NCBI RefSeq assembly: GCF_030408855.1
Contig: NZ_CP047358.1
Span: forward strand, 186,001 to 250,000
Direction: 5' to 3'
Length of the DNA: 64,000 nucleotides
From: Corynebacterium glaucum
GTDB lineage: Bacteria > Actinomycetota > Actinomycetes > Mycobacteriales > Mycobacteriaceae
Of the stretch, positions 18,337 through 28,098 are shown piece after piece. The notes under the pieces were generated by a model. That model made no database searches. It saw nothing but the letters and a program-made list of their open reading frames with translations, and was not told where the DNA came from. Made by a program: the position numbers and the translations under genes. How positions within the stretch are numbered: position 1 is the first letter of the stretch; each line of letters starts with the position of its first letter.

Positions 18337-19829
18337 AACGCAACGAATTCTACTGTTGGGTTCTCTTCGCACGGCTTCTGCAGATCCCCGAGGCGCTCGA
18401 CCGGCCGCTTCGCCAACGCACCATCAAGCCCGTCGGGGAAGAGCTCCTCCGGCAGCTTGTCCATCGGGAACTCGAACGTCATCTTGAACGCCGCCTCCAA
18501 CTCCGCAATCTCCTGCGCGCAGCGTGCGGCGTTGCGGTGGACCAGGTAGTCATCGAGGATCCGGTGGCCAGTGGCAAAAAACTGGGCATTTTTCGCTTTA
18601 CGACGCTTGCGTGCACCCATCGTTTCCGCCCACCTCGGCGCAACCGGGGTGATCTGTTGTGTGAATAAGCTGCTCGGTTCAGTGACCTGGTAGGTGCCGT
18701 CAGCGAACAGCCAGATGATGTCGCCGGAGACGGGGTCGGGGATGTAGAACGCGCGGCGGTCCGTCTTCTCGTTGTGGTGGTGCTGGCAGAGGCTGAAAAG
18801 GTTATCCGGCGTTGTCGCGCCGCCATCTTCGAAGGGGATGCGGTGATCTAGCTGACACCGCTGTGCAGGAACGTTGCAACCAGGAAAGATGCAGACTCCA
18901 TCGCGAGCGACCGCGAAGGCACGCATCGCCTCCGTGGGCGCGTAGCCGCCACCGACGCGCTCGCGCACTTCATTCAAGTCGACGATCTGAGTGGGGGTGT
19001 GCTCCATCCACTCCTCGATGGTCGCGACCGCGTCCCCACCAAGCCAGCCTTCGCCCTGGAGATAGATTGGCGCGCCGGGGTCGCGCTGTCCGTCGTGGTT
19101 GAGCGGCGTGTAGCCGTACAGCACCACCTTCGATGCTGGGACGGTTCCGGTCAACACCTCCTCTACGGCTTCTGCTAGTGAGATCCCCGCCTCTTTTGCC
19201 ATGAGAGCGATCCGCAGTTTGAACGAGGTCATCACAGCCTGGTCGGTGTCGATCTGCACCCCCGCGCGTTCTTGGCCGTCCTCCGTCACCTCGTAGAACT
19301 CGAGCGAGGTGGTCTCCTCCGGTCGCTGCGCTTTCTTGTCTTCCCGCTCTTTGCGCCTCTTCGTGTTGCAGTCGGTAGCCGGATTCATCTGCCCCAGGAG
19401 TGCGTTCACCCGTTGGGACACCGTTGCTGGGCCAGGCAACTGCTGCCGAGCTCGCTTCGGGGTGAAGATGCCCACAAGCAGCTCGTCGACTGCCGCCAGT
19501 ATCGCTGGGTCTGGATCCGGGCCGAGACGGTTCAGCGCGTCATCGGCAGCGCTCAGGCGGGGCAGATCGAGGAGGCGACGCTCGTCCTGCAACGCCCGCA
19601 GCCTCGGCAGCGAGTAGAGCCGGTTGTAGGCGAAGATCGCGTGCTCAACAACCCGCTTCGTCTTGCCTGTGGCGGCCATGTAGGTTCGCACGGTCTCGTC
19701 GAAATCGAAGGACACCAAATCCTCCCGCGCAAACCGCGAAAAGATCGCGTATTCACCCGCGATGATCGTGCGCGCGCCAGCGGCGAGCGGATCATCGGTG
19801 TCCTCGGTGAGGAAAAATTGTGTGTGCAT
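18333..19829 (-). CDS. DUF222 / HNH endonuclease-domain protein
   Basis: A 498-aa protein of the actinobacterial DUF222-HNH family. The central and N-terminal part is helical and charged. The nuclease site is near residues 320-365: CIFPGCNVPAQRCQLDHRI, then EDGGATTPDNLFSLCQHHHNEKT, giving the Cys pair, the His-Asn-His type residues and the second Cys/His group. Such genes are common, often multi-copy, in corynebacteria and may be mobile or selfish; the function is not established. GGAGG sits four bases before the ATG. Confidence 0.85.
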   Translation of the reverse strand: MHTQFFLTEDTDDPLAAGARTIIAGEYAIFSRFAREDLVSFDFDETVRTYMAATGKTKRVVEHAIFAYNRLYSLPRLRALQDERRLLDLPRLSAADDALNRLGPDPDPAILAAVDELLVGIFTPKRARQQLPGPATVSQRVNALLGQMNPATDCNTKRRKEREDKKAQRPEETTSLEFYEVTEDGQERAGVQIDTDQAVMTSFKLRIALMAKEAGISLAEAVEEVLTGTVPASKVVLYGYTPLNHDGQRDPGAPIYLQGEGWLGGDAVATIEEWMEHTPTQIVDLNEVRERVGGGYAPTEAMRAFAVARDGVCIFPGCNVPAQRCQLDHRIPFEDGGATTPDNLFSLCQHHHNEKTDRRAFYIPDPVSGDIIWLFADGTYQVTEPSSLFTQQITPVAPRWAETMGARKRRKAKNAQFFATGHRILDDYLVHRNAARCAQEIAELEAAFKMTFEFPMDKLPEELFPDGLDGALAKRPVERLGDLQKPCEENPTVEFVAL

Positions 19830-19914
19830 GTGCCCTCCCGGCCTGTTCGAAAGTGTTCGACTAGCGCTTTGGCCAGCACTCTATAACACGCACCCGACAA
19901 GTCTGTGAGCTGCG

Positions 19915-21867
19915 TTAATGCACCAAATGCACCTCAAGCCAATTGAAGACCATCGACTCCACCCGCGCGATCTGATCATTGTCCGCGGCGCCCGCGTGGC
20001 CGCCAGCGGTGTTTTCGAAATAATCGACGGGTTGGCCAGCCTGGTCTAGCGCCTGCGCGAACGTGCGGGCGTGCGCCGGGTGCACGCGGTCGTCGCGGGT
20101 CGAGGTGGTCACCAAGGCCGGGGGATAGGCCACCTCGCTGCGCGAACGCACGTTGTGCAGCGGCGACCAGCGCTCAATCGCGGCGCGCTCAACCGGGTCG
20201 TCGGGGTCGCCGTACTCCGCCATCCAGGACGCGCCCGCGGAAAGCGTGTGGTAGCGCAGCATGTCTGTCAGCGGCACCTGAACCACCGCAGCCCCGAACA
20301 GCTCCGGGTATTGCACCAGCGCGCCGGCGGTAAGCAGGCCGCCGTTCGACCCACCCCGAACGCCGATTTGCGACGGCTCCGCGTACCCCCGCGCCGCGAC
20401 ATCCTCCAGCACCGCGCGGTGGTCCTCCCACACCTTGTGGCGGTTGGTCTTCACCACCTGTGAATGCCACTCGGGACCGAACTCGCCGCCGCCGCGCAAA
20501 TTCGCCTGCACGAAAAAGTGGCCCTTTTCCAGCCACCCAATGCCGCGCACGTTGGAAAAAGACGGAGTGAGCGACACCTCGAAGCCGCCGTATCCGTGGA
20601 CCAACGTCGGGCGCGGCCCCCGGGAGAAGTCCCCGGTGATGAAGTACGGGATCCGCGTGCCGTCCGCCGAGGTCGCCCAGTGTTGGCGCGTCTCCAGCCC
20701 AGCCGCGTCGAAGAATGCCGGAGCGCGTCGGACGGGCTCCACGGTCTGGCCGTCGGCAAGCAACAGTGTGCTGGGCGAGGTGAAGCTGGACTCTGAGATC
20801 CATGCCTCGTCGCCGTCGAGGGGGCTGGTGGCGACGACGTGGGCGGTCGAGGAACCGTCGAGCAGCTCACGGCCCTCCCATGCGCCGAGCTCGATGCGGG
20901 TGATGTGCGTAGCCACGTCTTTGAGGGTGGTCACCAGCAGGAAGTTTCGGGTGAAGCTCAGATTTTCGACGGTCGCGTCATCCACCAGCACGCGAAACTC
21001 GCGAGACCCAGCTAGGAAATCAGCCAGTTTCATCACGCCGAGCTGCCCTGCGCCGACGCCGGAGAACTGGGTGCGCGGCAGCACGAACAGCCACTCGCGG
21101 TGGAGATACGGGGTGCAGTCGGTGGGCAGGTCAAGTTCAACGCCGTCGACCCACACACGCGCGTTGTAGAAGTCAAGCGCGCGAGAGAAGATGGTGCGCT
21201 CAAAACCCGGCGTGTGGTCCACGCCCGCGCCGACCGCCACATCGGAGCGCTCGCCGCGGAAGACCTCTTCGCGCTCGCCCGCGCGCGTCCAGCGCTGGAC
21301 CTGGGCGGGGTAGCCGGAGTCGGTGAGCGAGCCTTCGCCGGTATCGGTACCGACGAGCAACGTGTCCAGGTTCACCCAGCTCACATCGGTCTTCGCCTCG
21401 GGGATGAGGAATCCGCCAGCCTCGCCCATGAACCGGCGCGATGCGAGGTCGAACTCGCGCACCGTCACCGCATCCGCGCCGCCGCGGGAAAGCCGCACCA
21501 GTGCCCGGTCGTACGCCAGGGGGCGCACTGTCGCACCCTTCCACACCCAATCTTCGTCTTCATCGAGGGCAAGCTTGTCGACGTCTAGGAGCACGTCCCA
21601 CTCAGGAGAACCGCCGAGGTAGGAGTCAAGCGTGGTGCGACGCCACAGGCCCCGGGGATGCGCGGCATCGCGCCAGAAGTTGTACAGGTGCTCACCGCGC
21701 CGGGAAACGTAGGCGATGCGGTCATCCGTGTCGAGGGCTTCGCGGATGCGGGCACGCAGCTCGGGGGCTGCATATGCGTGTTCTGTGGCGTCCGACCACT
21801 CTGCAGCCCAGGCAAGGGCTGCGGGGTCCAAGATCCCGTCGAGAAGCGAGGGAGCTATCTCCCTCAC
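19915..21867 (-). CDS. Prolyl oligopeptidase family serine peptidase (S9A)
   Basis: A 650-aa peptidase. The N-terminal two thirds form the beta-propeller. The alpha/beta-hydrolase end carries the nucleophile in RGGSNGG, the Asp in STRDDRVHPAHA and the His in AGGHAGA, with the PTLVHGYGGFE and NLRGGGEFG strands of the family. The GTG start at 21867 overlaps the mycolyltransferase stop (GTGA), so the two are translationally coupled. No signal peptide is seen, so it probably acts on short peptides in the cytoplasm. Confidence 0.92.
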   Translation of the reverse strand: MREIAPSLLDGILDPAALAWAAEWSDATEHAYAAPELRARIREALDTDDRIAYVSRRGEHLYNFWRDAAHPRGLWRRTTLDSYLGGSPEWDVLLDVDKLALDEDEDWVWKGATVRPLAYDRALVRLSRGGADAVTVREFDLASRRFMGEAGGFLIPEAKTDVSWVNLDTLLVGTDTGEGSLTDSGYPAQVQRWTRAGEREEVFRGERSDVAVGAGVDHTPGFERTIFSRALDFYNARVWVDGVELDLPTDCTPYLHREWLFVLPRTQFSGVGAGQLGVMKLADFLAGSREFRVLVDDATVENLSFTRNFLLVTTLKDVATHITRIELGAWEGRELLDGSSTAHVVATSPLDGDEAWISESSFTSPSTLLLADGQTVEPVRRAPAFFDAAGLETRQHWATSADGTRIPYFITGDFSRGPRPTLVHGYGGFEVSLTPSFSNVRGIGWLEKGHFFVQANLRGGGEFGPEWHSQVVKTNRHKVWEDHRAVLEDVAARGYAEPSQIGVRGGSNGGLLTAGALVQYPELFGAAVVQVPLTDMLRYHTLSAGASWMAEYGDPDDPVERAAIERWSPLHNVRSRSEVAYPPALVTTSTRDDRVHPAHARTFAQALDQAGQPVDYFENTAGGHAGAADNDQIARVESMVFNWLEVHLVH

Positions 21868-23015
21868 AGGCCGAACGCGGGGCCGATGGTGGTGTACCAG
21901 GAGCGCTCCATGTCCTCGAGCCAGTACGGCCACGAGTGGGTGCCGGCGTTGCGGAACTCGTAGTGCGCCGGGATACCAAGGGAGTCGAGTTTGGCGCGCA
22001 TGTCGTGGTTGCACTGGTTGATGGCTGCCTCGATGATGCCGCCCTCGACCTGCAGCTGAGCCGCGCCGATCGGCGCAAGCGCCTCCGGCAGGCCCTGGCC
22101 CACGAGGTAGCTCACCTGGTCCGAGCGACCCGCCAGGCCGGTTGCGGAAGAGAAGTACAGCGCCGTGCCGCGCAGCTGCTCGGCGTTGACGAGTGCGTCG
22201 TTGTAGCGGTTGTACTCGCCGCCCATCGGGCCCCACATCCGCTCCGGCGTGACATCCTGGAACGTCGGGTTGCCTCCGCGGTTCACCGTGAGGCGAGCGT
22301 AGGTGTAAGCATGCGGAGAGCTGGTCGCCGGGCAGCCCGAGAACGATGCCGCGGCGTCGTAAAAGCCTGGGTTGTGCGCCGGCAGCACCATCGAAGAGGT
22401 GCCGGACATAGAAAAGCCGACGATCGCGCGTTGGTTTCCGGCGCCCAGCGTGCGCTCGATCGGTCCCGGGAGCTCCTTAGTCAGGAAGGTCTCCCATTTC
22501 TGCGGACCCTTCAGGTACGGGGTGTTCAGCGTGTCATCGAGCCAGTCGGTGTAGTACGAAAACGCGCCGGCCTGCGGGATGACTACGTTGACGCGCTTTC
22601 CGGAGAAGAAGTCACGCACCGGCGCCATCTTCAGCCAGTCCTGGTTCTGCTCCGCGCCGCCCGCACCGTTGAGCAGGTAGATGGTCGGAGCGTTGGACAC
22701 GCGGTTGCCGTTCTCATCTGTCGCTGGCACAACGGCGATCGGGATGTCGCGGTTCATCGACGGGGAATGAACCATGTAGGACAACACGTTCTTGTGGTCA
22801 ACCTGCTGCACCCACTCCTGCGGGCCACCCGTGCGCACATAGGTGGGTGGGGAGCTCGGTGCATCCCATGGTTTAATCGTGCCGACCGGGGTGTTGCCCG
22901 CCACCTGCGCCGGGGTCACGTTCGCCGCGTTGGCAACGTTTGCGGCGGGGGCAGCGCCCAAGGCGATGGTGACAGCAGTGGCGAGGATGGCTCGGACGGT
23001 GCGCTTCATGCTCAT
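21864..23015 (-). CDS. Secreted corynomycolyltransferase (antigen 85 / Cmt family)
   Basis: A 383-aa exported esterase-fold enzyme that transfers corynomycolate onto trehalose or arabinogalactan outside the membrane. A signal peptide (MKRTVRAILATAVTIALG, cut near ANA) precedes the alpha/beta-hydrolase domain. Visible are YLLNGAGGAEQNQDW, the nucleophile elbow GFSMSGTS and the late catalytic His in AGTHSWPYW. It resembles Cmt1/Cmt2. There is no strong ribosome binding site; an ATG two codons further in is equally likely as start. It overlaps the prolyl oligopeptidase gene. Confidence 0.93.
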   Translation of the reverse strand: MSMKRTVRAILATAVTIALGAAPAANVANAANVTPAQVAGNTPVGTIKPWDAPSSPPTYVRTGGPQEWVQQVDHKNVLSYMVHSPSMNRDIPIAVVPATDENGNRVSNAPTIYLLNGAGGAEQNQDWLKMAPVRDFFSGKRVNVVIPQAGAFSYYTDWLDDTLNTPYLKGPQKWETFLTKELPGPIERTLGAGNQRAIVGFSMSGTSSMVLPAHNPGFYDAAASFSGCPATSSPHAYTYARLTVNRGGNPTFQDVTPERMWGPMGGEYNRYNDALVNAEQLRGTALYFSSATGLAGRSDQVSYLVGQGLPEALAPIGAAQLQVEGGIIEAAINQCNHDMRAKLDSLGIPAHYEFRNAGTHSWPYWLEDMERSWYTTIGPAFGL

Positions 23016-23056
23016 GATCGGCTATCTTACGGTCAACTTGCGCCACATGTGTAACA

Positions 23057-23176
23057 ATGATGCGCATGAACCCAATCGAACAGATTCAGCTTCAGGTCAA
23101 CGAAGCCCTCGGTCAGCTCATCCACCTCGGCTCGTCCACCTCGTCCACCATCTCCTACGGGCTCGGACTGTTTTAA
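23057..23176 (+). CDS. Possible small protein between the two mycolyltransferase genes
   Basis: A 39-codon open frame on the plus strand (three in-frame ATGs at 23057, 23060 and 23066, stop TAA at 23174). It reads MNPIEQIQLQVNEALGQ, then a Ser/Thr-rich STSSTISYGLGLF end. It is short, amphipathic and Ser/Thr rich, the general build of corynebacterial small mycolated porins (PorA/PorH type), but I see no specific sequence match. No clear ribosome binding site is present. It fills most of the 189-bp gap between two minus-strand genes. Confidence 0.3.
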   Translation: MMRMNPIEQIQLQVNEALGQLIHLGSSTSSTISYGLGLF

Positions 23177-23204
23177 AGTTTGAGCTCTGATTTTGAGCTC
23201 TGAG

Positions 23205-24614
23205 CTACAGGCCTAGTGCCGGCTTAATTACCTGATCCCAAGAAACAGCGAGATCGTCTCGCCACAGCGACCACGAGTGCGTACCCGTCGGCCGCTTATT
23301 GAACGATACGTCCACACCCATCGCGGTCAGCTTGGTGTTGAGGTCGTGCGTGCAGGCGTTCATCGCTGCCTCGATCGCGCCGCCCTCGACCTTCAAGGTG
23401 GAAGAGTTCTGGGCTGCCGCGAGCGGCTTCAGTTTCCGCTCGTTGTGCAGGTAGCCGAACATATCGGTCTCGGCAGGCAGGCCCGTACCGGAAGACAGGT
23501 AGACCTTGATACCGGTGTCCCTCAAGTTGTCCGCCATCACCAGAGCATCGTTGTAGCGGTTGTACTCCGACCCGCGCGGGCCCCACAAGTTCTCCGGGGT
23601 AACCGATTGCGTGCCTTGGGCGCCACGATTCACCGTTAGACCCACGAAGAACGACGGCAGCGCGGTCGAGGTTGCGGCGCAGCCGGAGAAGGAACCGACA
23701 GCGGCGTAGCGGCCCGGGTTGTGCTCAGCAACCAGCAGCGACGATGTCGCAGACATAGAAAATCCGGACACGGCGCGCTTGTCGTTTGCCTGCATGTAGG
23801 GCTCGATCGAGTTCGGCAACTCCGTACCGAGGAAGGTCGACCACATCTGTGGGCCCTTGAAGTAGTCGTTCTCCTCCGGGACAGTCAGCCAATCCACGTA
23901 ATACGAGAACGCTCCCTCCATCGGCACCACGACGTTGACCGGCTCGTTGGCCAGGGTGTCGCGCACGTTGGCAAAAGCGCTGTAGATCCAGTCAGCGTTC
24001 TGCTCGCCGCCACCTGCGCCGTTAAGCAAGTAATACGTCGGTGCATTGGCAATCGGGTTGCCGTTGGCATCTGTCGCGCGGATGAGCGCAACGGGGATGT
24101 CGCGGCCCATCGATTCGGAGTACACCGACACCGCCTCACCGCCGGGAAGCTTGGTGATCCATTCGTACCAACCCTGGTCGCGCTTTTTGCCGTCTTTTGT
24201 TTGGCCGTACATTTTCGGCGCCTCGGTGAGCGGCTTCACGTTCTGCGGGGTCGAGGCCCGATCTGCTTTCGGGGCGTTTGCCCCCGGCATATTTTGCAGC
24301 TCAGGACCGGAGGCTTCAGGCCGCAGCGCAGTGTCGATCACCTTGGGCAACCCCGCCTGATCACCGTCCGGGATGGAACCAATCGCGTCGACCTCCGGGG
24401 CAACCTCGGGAGTCGCCGCGACCTCAACCGTCTGTGTCACCGTCGTCGTCGCTGCGGTTTTCGCCGCAGAGGGAGTAGCAGAAGCTATCGCGGAGGCGGT
24501 TGCGGCAGTGGTCGTTGACTCGTCAGCCTGGGCACCGAACGGTATCGCAGCTGCGGCCACTGTCAGTGCGGTCGCGGTGATTAGGGCTGGGCGCGTGATC
24601 TTCATGGCGTACAT
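23205..24614 (-). CDS. Secreted corynomycolyltransferase with long N-terminal linker
   Basis: A 469-aa paralogue of the neighbouring mycolyltransferase. A signal peptide (ALITATALTVAAAAIPFGAQA) is followed by about 110 residues of Ala/Thr/Pro/Val-rich low-complexity sequence before the catalytic domain. That domain shows YYLLNGAGGGEQNADW, GFSMSATSS with the nucleophile, and TGTHSWSLW with the His. The linker could span the wall or bind it. Start is ATG 24614 or 24605. It is divergent from lpd, with 78 bp between starts. Confidence 0.93.
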   Translation of the reverse strand: MYAMKITRPALITATALTVAAAAIPFGAQADESTTTAATASAIASATPSAAKTAATTTVTQTVEVAATPEVAPEVDAIGSIPDGDQAGLPKVIDTALRPEASGPELQNMPGANAPKADRASTPQNVKPLTEAPKMYGQTKDGKKRDQGWYEWITKLPGGEAVSVYSESMGRDIPVALIRATDANGNPIANAPTYYLLNGAGGGEQNADWIYSAFANVRDTLANEPVNVVVPMEGAFSYYVDWLTVPEENDYFKGPQMWSTFLGTELPNSIEPYMQANDKRAVSGFSMSATSSLLVAEHNPGRYAAVGSFSGCAATSTALPSFFVGLTVNRGAQGTQSVTPENLWGPRGSEYNRYNDALVMADNLRDTGIKVYLSSGTGLPAETDMFGYLHNERKLKPLAAAQNSSTLKVEGGAIEAAMNACTHDLNTKLTAMGVDVSFNKRPTGTHSWSLWRDDLAVSWDQVIKPALGL

Positions 24615-24692
24615 AATGCCAGATGGTCTAGAAATCTATTCCGTACCTAATTGCCTGCACCTAAACGACGGGACGCACGTATCCTATGGGGC

Positions 24693-26105
24693 GTGAGTAA
24701 AGAACATTTTGAAGTTGTTGTCCTCGGCGCTGGCCCGGGTGGTTATGTCGCCGCAATCCGCGCAGCTCAGCTCGGCAAGAAGGTTGCCGTGATTGAGAAG
24801 AAGTACTGGGGCGGTGTCTGCCTTAACGTGGGCTGTATTCCCTCCAAGTCGCTGATTAAAAATGCTGAAGTGGCCGAGATCTTCAACCACGAGGCAAAGA
24901 CCTTCGGCATTAAGGGCGATGTGGAGTTCGACTTCACGGATGCCCACAAGCGTTCCCGCAAAGTCTCCGAGAAGATCGTCGGTGGCGTCCACTACCTGAT
25001 GAAGAAGAACAAGATCCAGGAGATCAACGGCCTGGGCGAGTTCAAGGACGCTAAGACCATTGAGATTACTGACGGCGACGACAAGGGCATGACCGTCACT
25101 TTCGACGACTGCATCATCGCAACCGGTTCTGTGGTGCGTACCCTGCCGGGCATTGAGCTGTCCGACAACGTTGTGTCTTACGAAGAGCAGATCCTCAACC
25201 CAGAGGCGCCGGAAAAGATGGTCATCGTCGGCGCGGGTGCGATCGGCATGGAGTTCGCCTACGTGCTGTCGAACTACGGCGTTGACGTCACCGTGGTGGA
25301 GTACATGGACCGCGTCCTGCCGAACGAGGATGCAGATGTGTCCAAGGAGATTGCGAAGCGCTACAAGAAGCTCGGCGTGAAGCTGCTCACCGGCCACGCC
25401 ACTACCGCGGTGCGCGACAACGGGGACTCGGTGGAAGTCGACGTAAAAAAGAACGACTCCGGCGACACCCAGACCCTCACTGTCGACCGTGTCATGATCT
25501 CCGTCGGTTTCGCCCCGCGCGTCGAGGGCTATGGCCTAGAGAACACCGGTGTGGAGCTCACCGACCGGGGCGCCATCGCGATCGATGACCGCATGCGCAC
25601 CAACGTCGACCATATCTACGCCATCGGCGACGTGACCGCGAAGCTGCAGCTCGCGCACGTGGCTGAGGCACAGGGCATCATTGCCGCGGAGACCATCGCG
25701 GATGCTGAAACCCTCGAGATCGAGGACTACATGATGACCCCGCGCGCCACCTTCTGTAACCCGCAGGTCGCCTCCATGGGCTACACCGAGGAGCAGGCCA
25801 AGGAGAAGTGGCCGGATCGCGACATCAAGGTTGCCACCTTCCCGTTCACGGCGAACGGTAAGGCTGTCGGCCTCAACGAAACTGCGGGCTTCGGCAAGCT
25901 CATTGCCGACGCCGAGTTCGGTGAGATCCTCGGCTGCCACCTCGTCGGTGCCAACGTGTCCGAGCTCCTGCCGGAGGTCGTGCTCGCACAGCGCTTCGAC
26001 CTCACCGCTGGTGAGATCGCACGCTCGATCCACATCCACCCGACCCTGTCCGAGGTGCTCAAGGAGATCGCGCACGGCGTCGAAGGCCACATGATCAACC
26101 TGTAA
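24693..26105 (+). CDS. lpd: Dihydrolipoamide dehydrogenase
   Basis: A 470-aa flavoprotein disulfide reductase, the E3 component of the 2-oxoacid dehydrogenase complexes. FAD motif [20 protein letters not shown], redox disulfide [13 protein letters not shown] motif [12 protein letters not shown], second FAD site YAIGDV, and active-site HIHPTLSE at the C-terminus are all intact. The GTG at 24693 puts the FAD motif about ten residues in, as usual; the longer frame from 24651 has no support. A TATCCT box only about 15 bases before the start suggests a very short leader. It is followed by a strong terminator. Confidence 0.97.
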   Translation: MSKEHFEVVVLGAGPGGYVAAIRAAQLGKKVAVIEKKYWGGVCLNVGCIPSKSLIKNAEVAEIFNHEAKTFGIKGDVEFDFTDAHKRSRKVSEKIVGGVHYLMKKNKIQEINGLGEFKDAKTIEITDGDDKGMTVTFDDCIIATGSVVRTLPGIELSDNVVSYEEQILNPEAPEKMVIVGAGAIGMEFAYVLSNYGVDVTVVEYMDRVLPNEDADVSKEIAKRYKKLGVKLLTGHATTAVRDNGDSVEVDVKKNDSGDTQTLTVDRVMISVGFAPRVEGYGLENTGVELTDRGAIAIDDRMRTNVDHIYAIGDVTAKLQLAHVAEAQGIIAAETIADAETLEIEDYMMTPRATFCNPQVASMGYTEEQAKEKWPDRDIKVATFPFTANGKAVGLNETAGFGKLIADAEFGEILGCHLVGANVSELLPEVVLAQRFDLTAGEIARSIHIHPTLSEVLKEIAHGVEGHMINL

Positions 26106-26123
26106 CCCACGGGTTTCTCGAAC

Positions 26124-26158
26124 AACCGCTTCAAGCCGATTGGCTTGGGGCGGTTTTT
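26124..26158 (+). terminator. Rho-independent terminator after lpd
   Basis: AACCGCTTCAAGCC pairs with GGCTTGGGGCGGTT around a GATT loop, followed by a run of T. It starts 18 bases behind the lpd stop. Confidence 0.85.
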
Positions 26159-26326
26159 CAATGGATGAGGCATGAAAAAAGCCGGTTTAAAGCCACAGGT
26201 CGACGTGTTACCGGTGTTAGCGATGGTGATGAGCAAGAACGGTTCGAATCTGCGGTCCTAGAGGCCGCCAGCTAGAAAGAGCCGAGTGGATGGACTCGTC
26301 GAACAGTGCGCACGTCAAGAGGAATG

Positions 26327-27196
26327 CTAGAGGATTGGCACCAGCTCGTCCCTAACCCACCCCGACAGCCTTGTCGGAGTGGATGTCACGATGGTTCTTG
26401 GTTGCTCAGGCTGAAACTCATCACGTACTCCAATACTCATACCCATCACAGCATCAACCATTTGTTCCGGCATACCTACCGAGAACAGCCGCTGGCGCAT
26501 CTCGCTATCACTAATGCGCTGCACTGACACTTCATGCCCCACACCTTCCGAAACAATGCTCGCCACATCGTTCCACGACATGTCTTCAGGGCCATGGACC
26601 GCCTGCACTCTATGGCCATGCCAATCCGGGTTCAGCAGGGTATGGACGGCAACCTCTGCAATGTCCCGCGGAGCCACCCACGGATGTGCCTGATCAAGCG
26701 GCATAATCGTGGATAGTAGTCCAGCGCGGACCGATTCAACGTCCAGTAGAAGATTCGTAAAGAAGTATCCACAACGTAAGATAGTCACGTCAGTATCTAG
26801 ACTGCCGAGAACTACTTCGGTATGCGCTAAACCATCGATCTCTCCGACGCCTTTACGTTTTTCCGCTCCGACACTGCTCTGGAAGACCTCCCGGCCAATG
26901 CGGTTGGTTGCAACAGCATTCACTAAGGCTTCTGCAGCTTTAGCATGTTCACCTAGGGGATCAGCCGAAACCGGACTCGGGTTCACCCAGTAAATCGAGT
27001 CCACGTCCTTAGTAGCCGCAGCGACCTGCTGAACATCAAGGGAATCGGCCTGGCGAACCTCAGAAAACTGAGCAATATTGGAGGGAATCTTCTCTGGGTT
27101 GCGAGCTAACAACACCGGACGGAGACCTGCCCTGATTAACATTGTGGTCACATGCTTGCCGACGTGTCCCTGGGGCGTTGTCACAGCGATTCGCAC
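26327..27196 (-). CDS. NmrA/NAD(P)-binding Rossmann-fold protein
   Basis: A 289-aa protein of the NmrA-like atypical short-chain dehydrogenase group. The N-terminal nucleotide site is VTTPQGHVGKHV, followed by ARNPEKIP, YWVNPSP and VFQSSVGAEKRKG, with ILRCGYFFTN further on. Such proteins act as redox sensors or NAD(P)H-quinone/azoreductase-like enzymes; the substrate is unknown. GTG 27196 has AAAGGAAG upstream, so I prefer it to the longer frame. Base composition is visibly less GC-rich than the neighbours, suggesting recent acquisition. It stands alone between lpd and the sdh operon. Confidence 0.75.
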   Translation of the reverse strand: MRIAVTTPQGHVGKHVTTMLIRAGLRPVLLARNPEKIPSNIAQFSEVRQADSLDVQQVAAATKDVDSIYWVNPSPVSADPLGEHAKAAEALVNAVATNRIGREVFQSSVGAEKRKGVGEIDGLAHTEVVLGSLDTDVTILRCGYFFTNLLLDVESVRAGLLSTIMPLDQAHPWVAPRDIAEVAVHTLLNPDWHGHRVQAVHGPEDMSWNDVASIVSEGVGHEVSVQRISDSEMRQRLFSVGMPEQMVDAVMGMSIGVRDEFQPEQPRTIVTSTPTRLSGWVRDELVPIL

Positions 27197-27357
27197 GGGT
27201 ACTTCCTTTCGATCACAGTCGCCAGTTGGGATCTTCAAGCCCGAACTTGACGGGGCGGAGCAACTCGGACCGTGATGATCAGACACACATCCTGCTACTC
27301 AACCTAAGAAACCGGCCCGAAGGCCGGCCGAGTACGACGCAATCGTCGTAAAGCGAA

Positions 27358-27822
27358 TTAGCTCCCCGAAACTGCCTCGGCGAGCTTGTCCAGCGACTTG
27401 GCGAGGAAGTCATCGTCGAACTTTTCGGTCATGCCGAGCAGGTTCTCCTCGAGCTCATCGCGCTGGTATGTGAGCTTGACGGTGGTGTTGTCTGCGTCGA
27501 TCGGCTCGAGCTCGTAGAGCCACTTGGCGCCGACCTTCACGTCTGCGGTGGTGTTCTCGGTGTTCTTCCAACCGATGACACGGTCTTCCTGGAATGCAAA
27601 GACCTCGTTGTTGGTCTGGTAATCGCCGTCTTCCTTCGTCATGTTCATGGTGAAGGTGTCGCCGACGGCCTTAATGCGCTCGCCGTGATCCGTCGAGACG
27701 ACCATGCCGGAATCATCGGTCTCGTTGTGGCGCTGCGGGTTGGAAAGGATGTCGAAGATCTCCTTTGCAGGAGCATCGATCTGACGGGTTGCGGAGTTCT
27801 GCGTTTCTTTGGTGATAGCCAT
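27358..27822 (-). CDS. SRPBCC (START/polyketide-cyclase-like) family protein
   Basis: A 154-aa single-domain protein with the SRPBCC layout. RQIDAPAKEIFDILSNPQRH lies near the N-terminus, followed by a central GDTFTMNM strand, FAFQEDRVIGWKN, and a C-terminal amphipathic helix FDDDFLAKSLDKLAEAV. The family binds hydrophobic ligands in a helix-grip cavity; the ligand here is unknown. The ATG at 27822 is preferred over a GTG three codons upstream. Confidence 0.75.
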   Translation of the reverse strand: MAITKETQNSATRQIDAPAKEIFDILSNPQRHNETDDSGMVVSTDHGERIKAVGDTFTMNMTKEDGDYQTNNEVFAFQEDRVIGWKNTENTTADVKVGAKWLYELEPIDADNTTVKLTYQRDELEENLLGMTEKFDDDFLAKSLDKLAEAVSGS

Positions 27823-28098
27823 GCGCCCCACGATACAGAGAAATCGCCGACATCGTCTTTGCCTGGTTAGGGCCTACTTACCACCGAAAGGATGACACAG
27901 ATTGGGGTCAGCTTCCCACAGGGTGTTCAAGATCACACCGCGGGGGCCAATTTGCGAAATGCCCTAACAACCGGCTGAGAGTTGCCTATCTGTTCACCGG
28001 CGTAGCGAAGCGGGCCTGAAGACGCGGTTGTAACGACCTCGAGAAAGTAGGTGTAGAGCGGATCGCTTCCTTAGAGTAAGAGCGACACTGGAGGTGCC

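Noticed and set aside
21441..23054. Plus-strand open frame of 537 codons
   Set aside because: It is antisense to the prolyl oligopeptidase and mycolyltransferase genes, with Arg/Gly/Ala-biased composition and no family motif.
26238..26262. GGTTCGAATC resembling a tRNA T-arm
   Set aside because: No acceptor stem, D-arm or anticodon arm can be folded around it. It is either chance or too little to call a tRNA fragment.
27940..27975. GlxR-type site upstream of sdhC (TGTTCAAGATCACA)
   Set aside because: The half-sites do not have the spacing of the TGTGA-N6-TCACA consensus, so it was not annotated.
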